16,815 nt of DNA. It comes from an uncultured Oscillospiraceae bacterium. GTDB lineage: Bacteria > Bacillota > Clostridia > Oscillospirales > Acutalibacteraceae. The DNA lies in contig UQVI01000018.1 in assembly GCA_900544515.1 (NCBI GenBank), positions 1 to 16,815 of the forward strand. The letters run 5' to 3'. The notes beneath the pieces were generated by a model. It was given only the letters and a program-made list of their open reading frames with translations. It was not told the origin of the DNA and made no database searches. Below, one piece after another: positions 16,156 to 16,815 of this stretch. The translations under genes were made by a program, and so were the position numbers. How positions within the stretch are numbered: the first letter of the stretch is position 1; every line of letters starts with the position of its first letter.

Positions 16156-16310
16156 TGCGACATGAATTGAATAATAAAAAATTGAACATGTATTTTTTAT
16201 CTCTTGATAAAAATGCGTGCTTTATTAAACATGTTCATTTTTTATTGTTTAAATTCGTGTCGCAGCGAGGCATGCGTTTTTGGCGCAGCTTCGGCTGCGC
16301 ATTTTTTATT
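16156..16310 (+). ncRNA. Predicted rod-shaped small RNA with own promoter and terminator
   Basis: From the predicted start, the first 36 bases (16156-16191) pair with 16229-16264. The base is a 13-bp stem (TGCGACATGAATT with AATTCGTGTCGCA, one G-U pair), followed by a mostly paired A/T-rich middle with small bulges, and a 9-bp stem TGAACATGT/ACATGTTCA. A weak inner helix TTGATAAA/TTTATTAA encloses the apical loop. An independent UUCG-loop terminator ends the transcript, giving about 150 nt. The overall shape (ends paired, interrupted long helix) recalls 6S RNA, but it is shorter and much more AT-rich than those I know and I see no conserved signature, so no family is assigned. A 50-codon frame from ATG 16189 crosses it but has no ribosome site. 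A palindromic mobile element is the other possibility; no target-site duplication is seen. Confidence 0.55.
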
Positions 16311-16312
16311 TT
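16283..16312 (+). terminator. UUCG tetraloop intrinsic terminator of the rod-shaped RNA
   Basis: Perfect 7-bp stem GCGCAGC/GCTGCGC (16283-16289 with 16294-16300) closed by a TTCG tetraloop and followed by ATTTTTTATTTT. It has no upstream protein gene, so it supports the small RNA at 16156. Confidence 0.88.
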
Positions 16313-16357
16313 AGAGACAAGGGGAGGTGGCACATTTTAATTGTACTGTCTGAGAAA

Positions 16358-16402
16358 AATAAAATAAACCTTGTACCCCATCCGCAAAAACAAGGTACAA
16401 GG
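16358..16402 (-). terminator. Putative terminator of the minus-strand small RNA
   Basis: On the minus strand, CCTTGTACC and GGTACAAGG (16402-16394 and 16377-16369) form a 9-bp stem with a 16-base loop, followed by TTTATTTTATTTTT. The T tract fits a minus-strand terminator; the long loop makes it weaker than the others in this window. In plus orientation the hairpin has no T tract. Confidence 0.5.
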
Positions 16403-16440
16403 CCGTAGTAATGAAAGCACCAGGAGTATACCTAATGCAT
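16358..16440 (-). ncRNA. Predicted minus-strand small RNA, possibly antisense to pckA ribosome site
   Basis: A promoter at 16446-16474 (minus strand) and a terminator at about 16402-16358 bound a transcript of about 80 nt. It has no open frame with a ribosome site. Its first bases, CATTAGGTATACTCCTGG, are a predicted single-stranded 5' segment containing the anti-Shine-Dalgarno run CTCCT. This segment is complementary to the pckA ribosome site and start codon at 14277-14293 over 15 Watson-Crick pairs, with one A-A mismatch and one bulged G. On the complementary strand it also covers the ribosome site of a possible 19-codon peptide (16435-16494), so it may instead be an antitoxin-like cis-antisense RNA. 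I match it to no known RNA family. Confidence 0.45.
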
Positions 16441-16494
16441 GGTTTATTATACGCTATAATCAGGTTTATTTCAAGTGTTAAACTTTACATTTGA
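16435..16494 (+). CDS. Possible 19-residue hydrophobic peptide
   Basis: ATG at 16435 is preceded by AGGAG (16422-16426) with 8-base spacing. It opens a 19-codon frame (MHGLLYAIIRFISSVKLYI) ending at TGA 16492-16494, within the leader of the next gene. The peptide is short, hydrophobic and basic, as expected of a membrane-active or leader peptide. A minus-strand promoter lies inside the frame and fires an RNA across its ribosome site, the layout of a type I toxin-antitoxin pair. No good plus-strand promoter for it was found (TTGTAC at 16341 has no convincing -10), and it is smaller than most known toxins, so chance is a serious alternative. Confidence 0.22.
   Translation: MHGLLYAIIRFISSVKLYI
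16446..16474 (-). promoter_or_regulatory. Sigma-A promoter on the minus strand for the small RNA
   Basis: On the minus strand, TTGAAA (complement of 16469-16474), a 17-base spacer and a perfect TATAAT (complement of 16446-16451). The predicted start is near 16440. A plus-strand TATAAT at 16455-16460 forms a near-palindrome with it but lacks a good -35. Confidence 0.62.
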
Positions 16495-16505
16495 AAGGAA
16501 ATCGT

Positions 16506-16745
16506 ATGAAAAACGGTAATCAGAAAATATTGAAAAAACGAATTGATAAGATTATACCGTACACATATGCAATGATTCTGCAGCAAATTAAGGATGCCAT
16601 AGGCTATCAATTGTCAGAAGAATGCAATGACTTGTTTTTTCAATTGATAAAGCAAATTCAGGATGAGTGCGATTGTCTGAAATGCGATGAGCTGACAGAC
16701 TGCTATATCATTGAAGAAGGCTTTAATCGCAGCAAAAATAAATAA
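16506..16745 (+). CDS. Small cysteine-containing protein of unknown function
   Basis: A 79-residue protein that I do not recognise. The ATG at 16506 is preferred over the upstream in-frame TTG at 16491 because AAAGGA (16494-16499) has 6-base spacing to it. The N-terminus is basic (MKNGNQKILKKRIDKI), the middle predicts two helices (YAMILQQIKDAIGY; DLFFQLIKQIQD), and the C-terminal part carries a cysteine cluster, Cys55, Cys57, Cys60 and Cys66, plus Cys40, which could bind a metal. No signal peptide or transmembrane helix is seen. It follows the two predicted small RNA genes; its own promoter is unclear (TATAAT at 16455-16460 without a good -35). It is the last gene in the window. Confidence 0.62.
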   Translation: MKNGNQKILKKRIDKIIPYTYAMILQQIKDAIGYQLSEECNDLFFQLIKQIQDECDCLKCDELTDCYIIEEGFNRSKNK

Positions 16746-16815
16746 AAATTGACCTGCTGATTTAGCTGAGGTACGGTAACGAAGTATTGGTTTTTCGCAG
16801 AAATTGCCTGAAATA

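Noticed and set aside
16156..16264. Miniature inverted-repeat mobile element
   Set aside because: The arms are long, but the flanks (AATCC and GCGAG) show no target-site duplication. A promoter placed exactly at the stem base and an adjacent terminator fit an RNA gene better.
16321..16330. Purine run GGGGAGGTGG resembling a very strong ribosome site or an intergenic repeat fragment
   Set aside because: The only nearby start (TTG 16341) gives a frame of eight codons. A single short copy in this window is not enough to call a repeat family.
16119..16340. A 73-codon plus-strand frame (and its 50-codon part from ATG 16189) across the rod-shaped RNA
   Set aside because: It has no ribosome site, begins in or overlaps promoter sequence, runs through a hairpin and a terminator, and has an odd composition. 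The RNA-gene reading explains the sequence better.
16746..16815. Minus-strand frames running in from the window end, as a possible C-terminus of another gene
   Set aside because: Several short frames are open over 70 bases, none with recognisable protein features; nothing can be supported here.
1..16815. CRISPR arrays, tRNA or rRNA genes, transposases, phage genes
   Set aside because: No regularly spaced direct repeats, tRNA-like folds, rRNA motifs or mobile-element proteins were seen on either strand.

Overview
The window looks like a low-GC Clostridia contig, most like a gut Oscillospiraceae/Ruminococcus-type bacterium. The reasons are the mix of genes (GTP-dependent PEP carboxykinase, a YhaM-type exoribonuclease, a PASTA kinase homologue with a zinc ribbon, a GPH sugar symporter), the AT-rich intergenic DNA, canonical sigma-A promoters and strong AGGAG ribosome sites. 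It is inferred from protein flavour only; there is no rRNA or other taxonomic marker. The first 27 bases are not biological: they are the end of an Illumina Nextera adapter, so position 28 is the true contig end and the first gene is cut at its 5' end.

Layout. (1) 28-4963, plus strand: a compact carbohydrate operon with a truncated GH36-like alpha-galactosidase, a GPH-family sugar:cation symporter and a six-hairpin glycosidase-like protein of unassigned activity. It is closed by a perfect 15-bp hairpin terminator that also lies at the end of the convergent operon. (2) 7151-5032, minus strand: yhaM, prmA and a 77-codon gene of unknown function, tightly packed. (3) 7293-8957, plus strand, from a promoter divergent to yhaM: a membrane-anchored zinc-ribbon/kinase-like/PASTA protein that has lost all the key kinase catalytic residues, so a pseudokinase. 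(4) 9105-14139, plus strand: polA, rimI, an unrecognised AT-rich membrane protein, and tsaD. (5) 14291-16072: pckA (GTP type) with its own strong promoter and terminator. (6) 16073-16815: an RNA-rich stretch. A strong promoter drives a long rod-shaped hairpin with its own terminator (plus strand). A second promoter/terminator pair on the minus strand would make a short RNA of about 80 nt. A 79-codon small protein gene follows.

The most interesting observations are in region 6. The predicted 5' end of the minus-strand RNA can pair over 15 Watson-Crick positions (one mismatch, one bulge) with the ribosome binding site and start codon of pckA, the gene next to it. The same segment on the plus strand can also be read as a ribosome site plus a 19-codon hydrophobic peptide, so a type I toxin-antitoxin arrangement is the competing reading. 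The degenerate PASTA pseudokinase and the unassigned glycosidase are the other items worth a second look.
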